From NCBI GenBank assembly GCA_009363875.1, contig CM018698.1:53536067-53600066 (forward strand): DNA of 64,000 nt, in the 5' to 3' direction. The notes beneath the pieces are model-generated. The model did not search any database. It was given only the letters and a program-made list of their open reading frames with translations, and was not told the DNA's origin. Positions 24,723 to 34,835 of the stretch are shown here, piece after piece. The position numbers and the translations under genes are program-made. Within the stretch, counting starts at the first letter, position 1; each line of letters begins with the position of its first letter. Source of the stretch: Mikania micrantha (taxonomy: Eukaryota; Streptophyta; Magnoliopsida; Asterales; Asteraceae).

Positions 24723-24764
24723 AGAAATTTTTTTTAACGTTTATTCGTTTTTCGGTTTTTTCAG
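24379..24764 (+). other. Predicted leader intron of MULE-1 gene 2
   Basis: A donor CCAG|GTATGT at 24378/24379 and an acceptor TTTTTTCAG at 24756-24764 precede the ATG at 24785. It contains four of the palindromic modules. Predicted from splice signals only. Confidence 0.5.
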
Positions 24765-24784
24765 CTTATACATTTATTACCGAG

Positions 24785-26115
24785 ATGGATGCCGAGATGC
24801 TACATCACGAGGAGGTCGCCCAGCAGGGGCCGCCGTTAGATCCGGAGACACTAGCGCTCTCGCAGCACGAGTGGCTGCAGTTTGAGCCACAGTCAGCGGT
24901 GTGGGCGAGGTGCCGTCGGATTCTGCGGATGAGCGTGCCGACGCCCCGTTGTATAGATTGGGGTCTTATGGCTGATGCCGGGGAGGCGGTTCGTGCGAGA
25001 GCCATCCTCGGTGAGGACACGCCGTGGACTCGCTTGTTCGATCTCGCGGATCTGCCCACCTACCGGTTGATCACTGTGGAGTTTCTATCCACATTTAGAT
25101 ACCGAGCTCACCAGGCCGCAGTTCGGGAGGAGGATGACAAGGAGCTTCCTCCGGATATCGAGTTCTCCTTATGCGGCCAGCACTTCGAGATGTCGATCGA
25201 GCGGTTTGCCGTGCACTTAGGCATCTATTACGAGCCGGAGACCGTTAGTGACGACTTCGCACAGGGCTTGACGCAAGGGGAGGAGGGGTTATGAGGGCCT
25301 GGTGGTCCCAGGTATCAGATACGCCCTTCACCGGCCCCCGGGTACGGGCCTCGATGATCAGAGATCCACTGATCCGTTACATCCACCGCTGCATCGTGAC
25401 GACCATCTCAAGTCGCGGTCAGAGCCAGGAGTGGGTGACGACGACAGATCTGTTTTATCTACACTCACTCATTGCTGGCAGGCCGTGCAACCTGGCACGG
25501 TGTTTTGCGTTGCACTACGCCTCCTTCTACCACCGACAGGAGCGCGGTACATTGTGGGGTGGCGCCTTTGTCACCCACATCGCCCGCAGCAGAGGCATGG
25601 TTGACATGCTTGAGGATCTGCCGGCGATCGAGCCTCGTAAGCTCGATCGGCGGACGGTCCTCAGCATTAAACTTGCCGCCGACATCCCGGGTCTGGGATT
25701 GCGGTTTATTGGGCTGGACGGCCGCCCTTTTCAGCCGGCCCAGGTCATTGTATTGCCAGACCACCAGCAGCAGCAGCAGGACAGTGGCCCGATACCGGAG
25801 CCCGAGCCGATTCGAGAGGAGCCGGTTCTGTCACCGCCGCGCAAGGAGGAGCCTCCGCAGCATCCACCGCACGTTTACCGTGCGGTGCGCCTGATTGAGC
25901 CACTCGAGGCGTTGTTGCACCAGATTGCCGCCCAGTGCGACGAGAAGGCCCAGCAGATGGCACGCATCGAGCGACGGCTCGATCGGTACGAGGATTTGGT
26001 CCAGTGGACAGTCACGTCAGAGCATGCGCGATGGGACGGGACACATCTTCCACCGTTCCCGGAGCCACGCGTCTACGCAGACGACGGATTGGACGCTGGA
26101 CCATCCGGATCGTAG
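24785..26115 (+). pseudogene. MULE-1 second gene, GC-rich, plant-transposon/retrotransposon-ORF1-like protein
   Basis: Starts MDAEM at 24785. The first block (about 170 residues) contains VEFLSTFRY and CGQHFEMSIERFAVHLGIY; the second (from 25291) has RAWWSQV, DPLIRYIHR and LFYLHSLIAGRP, then a Pro/Glu-rich linker and a C-terminal coiled coil (ARIERRLDRYEDLVQW). This pattern resembles the plant-transposon and Athila ORF1-type domains seen in transposable-element proteins; that match is from memory of the motifs. The two blocks are in different frames: the first ends in TGA at 25292-25294, overlapping an ATG at 25291, next to a G-run, most simply a 1-nt frameshift. GC is far higher than in the transposase gene. 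The counterpart in MULE-2 is 32123-33499. Function unknown. Confidence 0.75.
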
Positions 26116-26514
26116 TTCATTTTGTATTTTTGTATTTTGTTTCCTTGTATATAAAACCATACAATGTATATACGTATGTTTCTTTCTGCATTTGTATTGT
26201 TTCTGTTTGTGTTGTTTAATATTTGCGCGAAAAACTTTATATCGTTTAAATTATTTTAATTAACGTAAACAAACTAATTAGAAAATGAAATATTTAGTTA
26301 AAACGACATTATGACGTTTAATTAACGTAATAGCCATGTATCGTTCAAATAACTTACATAATAAACGTATATAGTTAAAAATTAAATTCAAATACGTAAA
26401 TTAAGTTTAAATAAAATAAATAACACATATCGTTCAAATAATTCACGTATTAAACGTATATCGTTAAAAAAATATTTAAATACGTAAATTATGTTTAAAT
26501 AAAATAAATTAACT

Positions 26515-26733
26515 CAAGACGGCCCGTACTGGCCAGTACGGGCCGTACCAAGATTTCAAAACTGGTTGACATCCAAAATGGCTTGGAAAAATAAGGTTGG
26601 GCCAAGACGAGCCGTACTGACCTGTACGGCCCGTCCCACAGAATGTTTCACTGATTACAAGGAATTCTCTGGAATGTTTGTCTGTACTCAATACCGGGCC
26701 GTAATGGCCAGTACGGCCCGTATTGGCCCGCAG
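26515..26733. repeat. MULE-1 right array of palindromic modules
   Basis: Three modules at about 26515-26550, 26602-26637 and 26694-26732. The last one abuts the right terminal inverted repeat. The 400 bases between the stop of gene 2 and this array are AT-rich and hold a weak direct repeat around ATCGTTCAAATAA. Confidence 0.9.
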
Positions 26734-26784
26734 GGGTGTAAAAATATTAAAGTGGGGTGTGCAAATAAAATGACCCTTTTTTAA

Positions 26785-27236
26785 TTGTTTTTTGTTACTA
26801 CTAAATTAATATATAATTTTTGAAAAACACTGTTACGGTGAATAAGTGGATAGTTTTTCCTTAACCAGTAATTTGATAAAAAAAACTTATTATTATTATA
26901 TTTTTAAATTATCAACACATTTTTATTAATTTTTTTAATCTGTTTACTAATAAATAAAATAAATTTGACATATGTTACTATCTAGAGTATTCATTTACTA
27001 ATTTTGTTGCTTCTCTCTTCTATTATGATATAAACGAATCAAGTCGGCATGCAAAAAACTTGACATCAAATCATTATAAAGCTCGAATGAGCCGATTATA
27101 ACAAATCTGAGTCGATATCAATTTGTTGATCTCTTGCCGCTTGCAACACTAAACAAGATTTTTACTTTTATAGTTTTTTATATATGGAACAACTGGGATA
27201 AAATTTAATAAAATCTTATATATTATAACTCATGAA
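26785..27236. repeat. Large inverted repeat, left arm (B)
   Basis: Reverse complement matches 34250-34690: for example ATTCGTTTATATC, GCAACAAAATTAGTAAAT, CAAATTTATTTTATTTATTA and GGTTAAGGAAAA occur in the same order in the right arm. Identity is moderate, so the repeat is old. Confidence 0.85.
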
Positions 27237-27285
27237 AAAAGTAAGGGTTGTGTTAATCTTACACCCAATTCTTTATTTTCACACC

Positions 27286-27688
27286 CTTTATACGTGTCGT
27301 ATAGAACCCTACGCCACATACAGGTATTTATACGTGGCGTAGAGCTCCCTACGCCACGTACAACAACATTCTAGGCTGACATTCTATCAATGATTGAGTG
27401 TTGTACGACACGTTAAACACTATACGCCATGTACAAAACATCGTACCAAAAGTACTGACACCTATTCACAATGATGGGATGTTGTACGCCACGTACAGTC
27501 CTCTACGTGGCGTATAAAGGACAGTAATATTATATGAGCAGTCTGGTACCTTACATGATGTGAATGCTATACTCTACGTACAGTCCTGTACGTGGCGTAT
27601 AGAGGACAATAATAGATTTTGCACTCTTGTGAATGTACTAAAAATGGTCTTATACGCCACGTACAGTAGTATATGACACGTATAAAAA
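27286..27688. repeat. MULE-2 left array of TACGCCACGTA palindromic modules
   Basis: About six modules (27286-27320, 27328-27364, 27403-27435, 27483-27523, 27570-27602, 27650-27688). The best has TACGCCACGTA, a spacer CAGTCCTC, then TACGTGGCGTA. Arms are exact inverted repeats or have one or two changes. Confidence 0.9.
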
Positions 27689-27743
27689 TTTTGAAATTCA
27701 AATCTCGTACAAATAACGAAATGACGTAAGATTCCATATATTA

Positions 27744-27750
27744 TATATAA
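27744..27750 (+). promoter_or_regulatory. TATA box of the MULE-2 transposase gene
   Basis: TATATAA lies between the left array and the ATG at 27838, the same order as in MULE-1. Confidence 0.55.
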
Positions 27751-27837
27751 CGAACGAACGTTTACAATTCGTCATTCGCGTTTTTCTTCCTACGAATTTC
27801 TATTTTAATTTTTTCAATTGTTTATTTTATTCATATA

Positions 27838-30800
27838 ATGTCATTTTGGGACGTTAATTTCTTCTTTGGAGACGACAAGATAGAACAGGATTTTGTCGGT
27901 CGATTTTATTATGGTGATAGAAGACCTCAAGAGTTGCCTGATTTAAACGAAGAACCCAACTTTCAATCATACAACGCGAATAGAATTCCTGATTTAAATG
28001 AGGATCCTTGCGTTGAATCTTTTTACAGTTACGAAAATCAGCAAGAATTTGGATGAGAAAGTCAGCCTTCTTACAAGCATGAAGAAAATGATGTATATTC
28101 AGAACCACAAAATAGCGGGCATGATTATTTTGACTGGGGCCATCATGATAAAGTGTTTTGGGATACCGATCAGGAATTTATGTCTCATGATAAGCTGGTT
28201 GTCTGGGTGAAAAGCAGAGCGGTTGACAACAATTATATTGTAGTCACCGCTCGATCTAAAAAGAAAGGAGACGTCGTAAAGAATGTATGGCTTGTTTGTG
28301 ATCGTGGTGGCGAACACAAGACCTTTGCGACGCGTAGATGCTTTGGCAGCAAGAAAATTGGCTATCCATTTAAACTGGTTGGCGTTTACAACGAAAAGCG
28401 TCTTGTTTGGCAGTTAGAGGTCTGAAATTACGAGCATAACCATGAGGCTGCTCAACGTCTAGAAGGGCATCCATTTGTAAGAAGGTTGTCTCAAGAAGGA
28501 TGGTGGGACAACTGACAGAACAACATATGGACCCACGCAATATTCTATCAACTATTAAGAAGCAAAACCCTGATAATGTTTCTGTAATAAGGGACATATA
28601 CAACGCCCAACAGAAAATAAAAAATTAAAAGAAAGTAGGTTACACTACAATGCAAGTTCTGGAAAACTACTGCATTCTAAGGGCTATGTGTTTATACCAA
28701 AGAAGATCCTGCAACAAATGTCGTCGAGGAAGTGTTCTTTTCTCATCCGAAATCGTACACATATTGGCGAGCGTTCCCGCATGTGCTGATGATTGACGCC
28801 ACATACAAAACGAACATGTACAGAATTCCGTTTGTACAGACTGTTGGTGTGACTTCAACACACCATACGTTTTGTATTGCACATTCGTTTATAACAAAAG
28901 AACATGAAGAGAATTACTTGTGGGTATTACAAAAGCTGAAAGAAATGTTAGACAAGTGTATGAAGCCCCGTGTAATAATAACAGACCGAGATCTTGCACT
29001 GATTAATGCGTGTAAGTTGGTATTTCCTGACGCAAGTAGGTGCTTATGTAGGTGGCATATAAGCGAAAACATTTCTAAACATGGCAAGGCAAGTTTTTTT
29101 TCTAACAGTGATTAGAATAGATTCCGTCATATGTGGACGACATTGTGTGAGTCTTCATCTGAGGACATTTATCAATACAATTATAACAAGTTATACGAAC
29201 AGCTAACCAAAGACAAACGGCAGTGTAAGTTTTTACACATACATACATACATATATAATATATACACTAATTATGCGGTTATGTTTTGTTTGAGGCATTT
29301 TAAATTATTTAACGCAAACATGGTTGAACAGTTACAAAGAAATGTTTGTATTTGCTTGGACCAACAAAAACCGAAACTTCGGTCAACATACAACCAACAT
29401 AGTCGAAAGTCAGCACGCGAACTTAAAACGATATTTAAAAACACCAAATAGTTCGCTTCCCACACTTGTTGGGTTTGTTGACGAAGTTGTAAATTCAAAG
29501 GAGGTGAACATAAATCACGGTTTTGAAACAAGCAAGGTGAAAACTATGAGTCATCACAAGATAACGTTGTTTGATTACCTTCGAGGTAAGGTTTCACACA
29601 AGGCTTTTGATCTGTTTGTTGTTGAAAAAAGCAAGATACAGGTATTGCGGACCGGGAATCATACATGTAACTGTCAACATTTCACCAGTTGTGGCTTGCC
29701 GTGTGCTTAGCGTCTGTCAAAATACGAAAACACGAGTAACATGATAAACGTCTTTCATTATTATTATAGTAAACGTCTTTCATTTGATAAAAATTTTGAT
29801 AATCAATTTTGTTTCAGATACCAAAATTCCACTTGCCGGTGTAGATATATTCTTGACAAAACTTGATACCCGTCCGTTATTTTTAGACGAAGAAGAAATT
29901 AATGTTGAAGAACAGTTACAAGCCGTGAAGCAACAAATAATGACACAACCGACCAAAGTGAAGAAAAGTATGATGAAAAAAATATTGGCTACAGCTTTTC
30001 CCGGAAAAAGTGATAAGAAACCGCCTGTTGTTCAAAAAGACGTTCGTCGACATCCTAGTTCTAAAGTGCAGCAACAAAAGAAAAAGGACTCACAACACAG
30101 CGTCATTGATCAACCCAGACATAGTTCTTACACACATTCCAAGGTTAAAGATCAGACTGCTGCACTACAGCGTAGTCAGTTAACATCTTCAAGAGGGAAA
30201 GCTAAAGCAAAAAATATCCTATCCAACTATCACAAGAGTCTGCTTCATTTCAATCGGTCGTTGAAAACGAAAGTATCTCGAATTTTAACAGATTTAAAAG
30301 CTTTATACCAGATTTGTTTCACGGTCATATTTCACGCATACATGACGTAATGCCCGACGGCAACTGCGGTTTCCGAGTTATTGCCGTGGGTTTAGGTTTT
30401 GATGAAAATATGTGGCTCAAAGTTTGATAACAACTGTTAGACGAGATGGAAACACATAGTGATACATATCGGTCGATATTTAAAAATATACAAGAAGGCA
30501 TGTATAATTTTCTTTATAACATAATTAACTGGCAGCAAGTTCAAGCTGCACCATTTAAACATTGGATGTAAATGCCTTACACCGAAATTCTGATAGCTCA
30601 AAGATTTGGTGTGATTGTTCAGCTAATAAATATAAAAAGCTCTCAGACATATTTTCCGCTGTGGATAAGCGTGGAGAGTGAAGCCGTCATCTCTCATCAA
30701 GTCGTGTCGTTCGTATATGTACACAACAATCATTTCATTAACATCAAGTTGGAAGGAGATTATACGATATCGACAGTAAGTGGGATTTGGAATAAGTATC

Positions 30801-30909
30801 ACACACCAAACGCATCTTCTTGTGAATATATATATATACACAACGTATACAACAATTCATAGAAATATGTCGCAAAAAAGGAGAAGTCAATTATATTGAT
30901 TTATTTTAA
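27838..30909 (+). pseudogene. MULE-2 transposase fused to an OTU protease domain (decayed)
   Basis: Begins MSFWDVNFFF with DLNEEP and DLNEDP repeats. The zinc-finger region keeps CDRGGEH and NHEA but the second Cys is Tyr (GYPF). The DDE transposase motifs are complete: DATYKTN, TDRDL, CRWH, VESQHANLK. A SWIM motif CNCQHFTSCGLPC is intact up to a stop that replaces the next residues. The linker is lysine-rich and the OTU domain has DGNCGF (near 30356) and NNHFINI. Introns 29225-29294 and 29736-29817 match MULE-1. Lesions include TGA stops near 28053 and 28423, frameshifts near 28493, 28665 and 28700, and stops near 29113, 29707 and 30427. The N-terminal linker before QEFM is about 100 bases longer than in MULE-1, which looks deleted there. 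No activity is expected. Confidence 0.85.
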
Positions 30910-31125
30910 ATGTAAATGTATTTAAAACGTATACAACAATTCATATAAATGCTTTTTTAACAACTAGATCCATGATTCGAACACGAAGTTAAACGAAATC
31001 CTAAAGGTAGAATTTAGGGTTTGAAAATAGCAAAATGTCACCGCCTACTACGTCTGGTGGTGCGAAACAGTAGCAACAACCAGATCCATGATTCGAACAT
31101 GAAGCTAAGAGAAATCCTAAAGGTA

Positions 31126-32060
31126 CGTGTCGTAGAGCTCCCTACGTGGCGTACAAAGTGGAGTATGGCTATACTATAGCCATACTCCACCCTGTACGCC
31201 ACGTAGGGAGCTGTACTCCACGTACAGGTCCTTTTTTATCATAAAATTGATACTCTACACCTGTACGTGGTGTACAGTTCCCTGCGTGGCGTACAGGGTG
31301 GAGTACGCCTGTAGTATAGCCATACTCCACCCTGTATGCCACGTAGGGACCTGTACTCCACGTACATATCCTTTTTTACCATGAAACAGTTACTCCACAC
31401 CTGTACATGTCGTATAACTCCCTGCGTGGCGTACAGGGTGGAGTATGTCCTATAGTATATCCATACTCCACGTAGGGAACTGTACTCCACTTACAGGTCC
31501 TTTTTTATCATTAAACAGATATGTGGCGTATAGGGTGGAGTATGGCTATACTACAGGCCATACTCTACCCCTGTACGTGGCGTAGGGACCTGTACGACAC
31601 GTACAAGGCCCTATAAAAGTCCTCGATCGGCCATACGCCTCCCAAACCACCACCATATATGCCATTGGAGCTCTCAAGCCACTCAATGTTCATATCGAGC
31701 CATACGAGTCCGGATTCGAGCCAAAGTTGTTGGTATCTTCTTTCTACGCATTACAGCTAAAGTTTTACTCGCTTTTTAACCATTAGAATGGGTTAGATTG
31801 ACACGGACCTAGGCTGAACGACGAACAGTACGCCGCGTACAGCCCTGTACGTGGCGTACTGTTCGTCCCTAGTTCATAAGAACAAGAACTGCACTCCACA
31901 TACAACCTTGTACGCACCGTACTGTTCATCTAATTTTGAATGTATGGTTTTGGACCTGTACGTGGTGTACAGGGTCTACAGAGTGGAGTATGGCCTGTAG
32001 TATAGCCATACTACACCATGTACGCCACGTAGAACCCTGTACGTGGCGTACATGTCCAAA
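31126..32060. repeat. MULE-2 middle array with long cruciform units
   Basis: Four units in 31126-31605 and one in 31955-32060 combine TACGTGGCGTA / TACGCCACGTA arms with an inner arm around GGAGTATGGCTATA, giving hairpins with arms of about 40 bases. Two simple modules lie at 31827-31865 and 31892-31926. 30910-31125 before the array has no gene but shows a direct repeat around CCATGATTCGAACA. Confidence 0.88.
31612..31618 (+). promoter_or_regulatory. TATA box of MULE-2 gene 2
   Basis: CCCTATAAAAGTCC stands immediately after four cruciform units. A plausible leader and a donor TTG|GTATCTTC at 31733 follow; the acceptor before the ATG at 32123 is not clear. Confidence 0.6.
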
Positions 32061-32122
32061 AAATATATTTTTTGAAATTTTTAATAAATTAACTTTTTAT
32101 TCGTGCATTTTCACGTGCTGTT

Positions 32123-33499
32123 ATGTCATCGGGATCAGAGCTAGAGGCCGGAAGCGGCGGCGATATGGAGGATCACCCGATTCTTCAGTTTCCGGATGGA
32201 TCGACAGCAGCTGGCCGGTGCGCCAAGTTTCGCACTATGAGGATCGGCCGGCAGAAGGCCGTTGACTGGGAGATCCTCTGCGAGATCGGGGAGCGAGAGC
32301 GAGCCGAGCGGTGGATCGGGGAGGAGACGTTGTGGAGACGGCTTTTCGACATGGCGTTTCAGCCTTCCTATAGGGAGGTCGTCGTGAAGTTCCTATCAAC
32401 ATTCACTTACCACCCTGGGGGCGTGCCGGAGATTATGTTCTCCATGCTTCGCCAGTGACACGAGATGTCGCTGGCGGAGTTTGCAGTCATTTTCTGGCCT
32501 ATACTGGGAGACAGAGTATGTTACCCCGCTATACACAACGGGGATTACTGAGATTGATGACGCCACCTTGCGTGCATGATGGCCTCTTATTGCCGAGGAT
32601 CCCTTTGCAGGGACCAAGGCGAGAGTGAGTCGTATCCGCAACGCTCTCATTAGATATATGCACCGGCTGATTGCCACATCGATTGCTGGACGTGGCAGAA
32701 GCCGCGAGTGTTGCACGCTGCAGGATTTGTTTTATTTGTATTGCCTCATCACGGGGCGTACATGCTAGCTCGCGCACTGCTTTGTCGAGTACTTCGCGGC
32801 ATATTACCACCGGCAGTAGCGCGGAGCCATATATGGCGGTGCCTATATCACCATTATAGGTTGAGCACTGGGTCATCTGCACCAGGACACTCTCGAGGAG
32901 CTGTTTGATCCTGTGGATCCAGTCAGACTCGATCACCGGACGCTCTTCGGTATGAAAATCGTCCGGGATTTTCCTGGTGTAGGTCTCCGGTTCTCCCTGA
33001 TACGGGGAGTGGTATGGGTCACTCCCCCATACAGGTGATGGACGCAGACGTGGGAGTGGGAGTTGGGCAGGGAGGTGAGCGTGCTGGTGGTGAAAGGGAA
33101 GACGATGGTTTGGCTGGTGATGGTGAGGGGCGGGGGTGATGAGGAGGGTGGGGGGAGGTCGGAGGCGCTCATTACTTCCCGCAGCATACGCAACGGAAAT
33201 ACCATACGGTGAGGCTTCCGGCACGCCTCGAGACGATACTGCAGGAACTTTCTGCACGATCCAGGGTGCACGATCCAGGGTGCACGATCAGATACTCCAG
33301 AATCTTTCTACACGATCGGATCCTGGCTCAGCAGAGCGATATGCTGCGATGGATGATCGATCGCGAGATCGAGAGGTCCAGGCAGGCTGATATCGAGCCT
33401 CCTCCCTTCCACCATCACCTCCTCGACAGTATCCGAAGTTTATTTGTTTTCTATGTACTGTACAGACACTGTTTATGTATATATTGTGATGTGTTTTGA
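32123..33499 (+). pseudogene. MULE-2 second gene (decayed counterpart of 24785-26115)
   Basis: Starts MSSGSE at 32123. Matches to the MULE-1 protein in order: RRLFDMAFQPSYREVVVKFLSTF with its first block, HEMSLAEFAV after a TGA at 32456, then in another frame LRAWWPLIAEDPF and IRYMHRLIATSIAGRG, a LFYLYCLITGR piece, and a C-terminal part with basic/acidic coiled-coil sequence. At least three stops and several frame changes break it. GC-rich like its partner. The C-terminal end is approximate. A 242-codon minus-strand frame over the same region is a shadow. Confidence 0.7.
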
Positions 33500-33684
33500 T
33501 TGTTTGTTTATCTTTTTAATTTGTATATAAATTGTATTTGTTTGATTGGTTGTTAGTTTTTGCAAAACAACAATAATATTAAATTAATGAAATTAATACT
33601 AAAAACAACAAACGTTAAAAATGTTTAAATTTATAACATTACAAATTTTATTTCAATTTAAAGTAAAAAAAATTGTTTAGACTT

Positions 33685-33962
33685 ATACATGTCGTATAGG
33701 ACCATACTATACAAGTATACATATAAGAATTCAATGTGGAAATGAGCCAAAAACAAGTCATTTTATTCAGGAAACCTATACGCCACGTACAGTACCCTAC
33801 GTGGCGTATAACATGGAATTTAACCAGTCACATCTCAAAATTTAAGGTTGCAGGTGTCAGATGTCGTACGCCACTTAGAGTTACGTACGAGGCGTACGAC
33901 ACGCAAAATACAAGGTTGAAGATGGTGTTGTATGTGTCGTAGAGAACTATACGACACGTACT
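33685..33962. repeat. MULE-2 right array of palindromic modules
   Basis: Four modules (33685-33715, 33778-33814, 33862-33904, 33928-33962). The second is nearly perfect: TACGCCACGTA, spacer CAGTACCC, TACGTGGCGTA. The last merges with the right terminal repeat. Confidence 0.88.
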
Positions 33963-34024
33963 AAAAAAGGTGGGGTGTTGAATTAAAAAAAGCGGTGTGT
34001 GTGAATAACCATTCCCAAAAGTAA

Positions 34025-34835
34025 TTGTTCATATCCAATCATCACATGTACCATTTCTTTTTTTATATATTGCAATTGTCTTGTTACACACGTGAAATAT
34101 AAGGATGCAGGCAATATATTTACGTCGTTAATTAGGTATAGAGATTTAACACATCTCTAGTTTTCTATGGATGAATGATTCTCCATTTCTCGTCAATTAT
34201 TCATAAACTCACATAAAACCACAAAAAAAAAAAAAAATTCGTATGTATGAACACACATAGTTATATGATATATGATTTTATTAATTTTATAACAGGTTTA
34301 TATATATAAAAAAATATAAATGTAAAAATCTCGTTTAGTTTTGCGAGTCGGCTAGAGCTCAACATGGAAACCCAATCTCGACTCGAGCTTGTTATAATAG
34401 ACTCGTTCGAGCTTTTTAACTATTTGATATAGACCTGATTCGTTTATATCCTAATAGTAGAGAGAGATGCAACAAAATTAGTAAATAGATGCTCTAGATT
34501 AGTAGCACGCGTCAAATTTATTTTATTTATTAATTGGTAAAAAGATTTTAAAATAAATCTATTAATAAAAAGATGTTTAAAAATATAATAATAACAAGTT
34601 TTTTTTTTTCACCAAACTAGTGGTTAAGGAAAACTAATTTAACAAAATTGCGTTTTCCAAAAAGGATTTATTAAAGTAGTAATAAAATACAAATTAACAA
34701 CAGTATTTTAGTAAATAGTTTTTCTTGAAGATCATTTTAACAAAAAAAAAACTCCTACTTTAAGCTGTATCATTCTTCAAAAAAATGATTTTTTTATTAT
34801 AAAATTGTCATACTTAACTATGTATTTATATGTAC
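34025..34835. repeat. Large inverted repeat, loop and right arm
   Basis: 34025-34245 is unique and forms the loop. 34250-34690 pairs with arm B and 34690-34835 with arm A. At about 34690-34702 the right arm shows the uninterrupted sequence where the left arm holds MULE-1, so MULE-1 inserted after the repeat formed. Confidence 0.8.

Larger units (their letters stand above)
20828..26776 (+). mobile_element. MULE-1: two-gene Mutator-like element, 5.9 kb
   Basis: The two ends form 46-bp terminal inverted repeats with roughly three quarters identity (left starts GGGTGTTGTTATTCTCACAC, right complement starts GGGTCATTTTATTTGCACAC, both end TACACCCCTG). TTTTTTAA flanks both sides (20820-20827 and 26777-26784), a perfect 8-bp duplication. 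Inside are a transposase/OTU gene and a second GC-rich gene, both on plus, and three arrays of ACGGCCCGT palindromic modules. Both genes carry lesions. Confidence 0.9.
27245..34016 (+). mobile_element. MULE-2: two-gene Mutator-like element, 6.8 kb
   Basis: AAAAGTAA flanks both sides exactly (27237-27244 and 34017-34024). The ends are imperfect inverted repeats sharing GGG, GTTAATC/GTTATTC, ACACC blocks and an inner TACGTGTCG. Gene order and direction are the same as in MULE-1, but the palindromic modules have an unrelated sequence. Both genes are broken. Confidence 0.88.

Noticed and set aside
24611..24784. N-terminal extension of MULE-1 gene 2
   Set aside because: The extra codons translate the palindromic modules and a predicted intron; the ATG at 24785 is better placed.
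25291..25294. ATGA stop-start overlap as deliberate translational coupling
   Set aside because: It lies next to a G-run and the MULE-2 copy indicates one continuous protein, so a 1-nt frameshift is simpler.
32529..33257. 242-codon minus-strand frame
   Set aside because: Opposite strand of the GC-rich second gene of MULE-2; composition-driven and without recognisable motifs.
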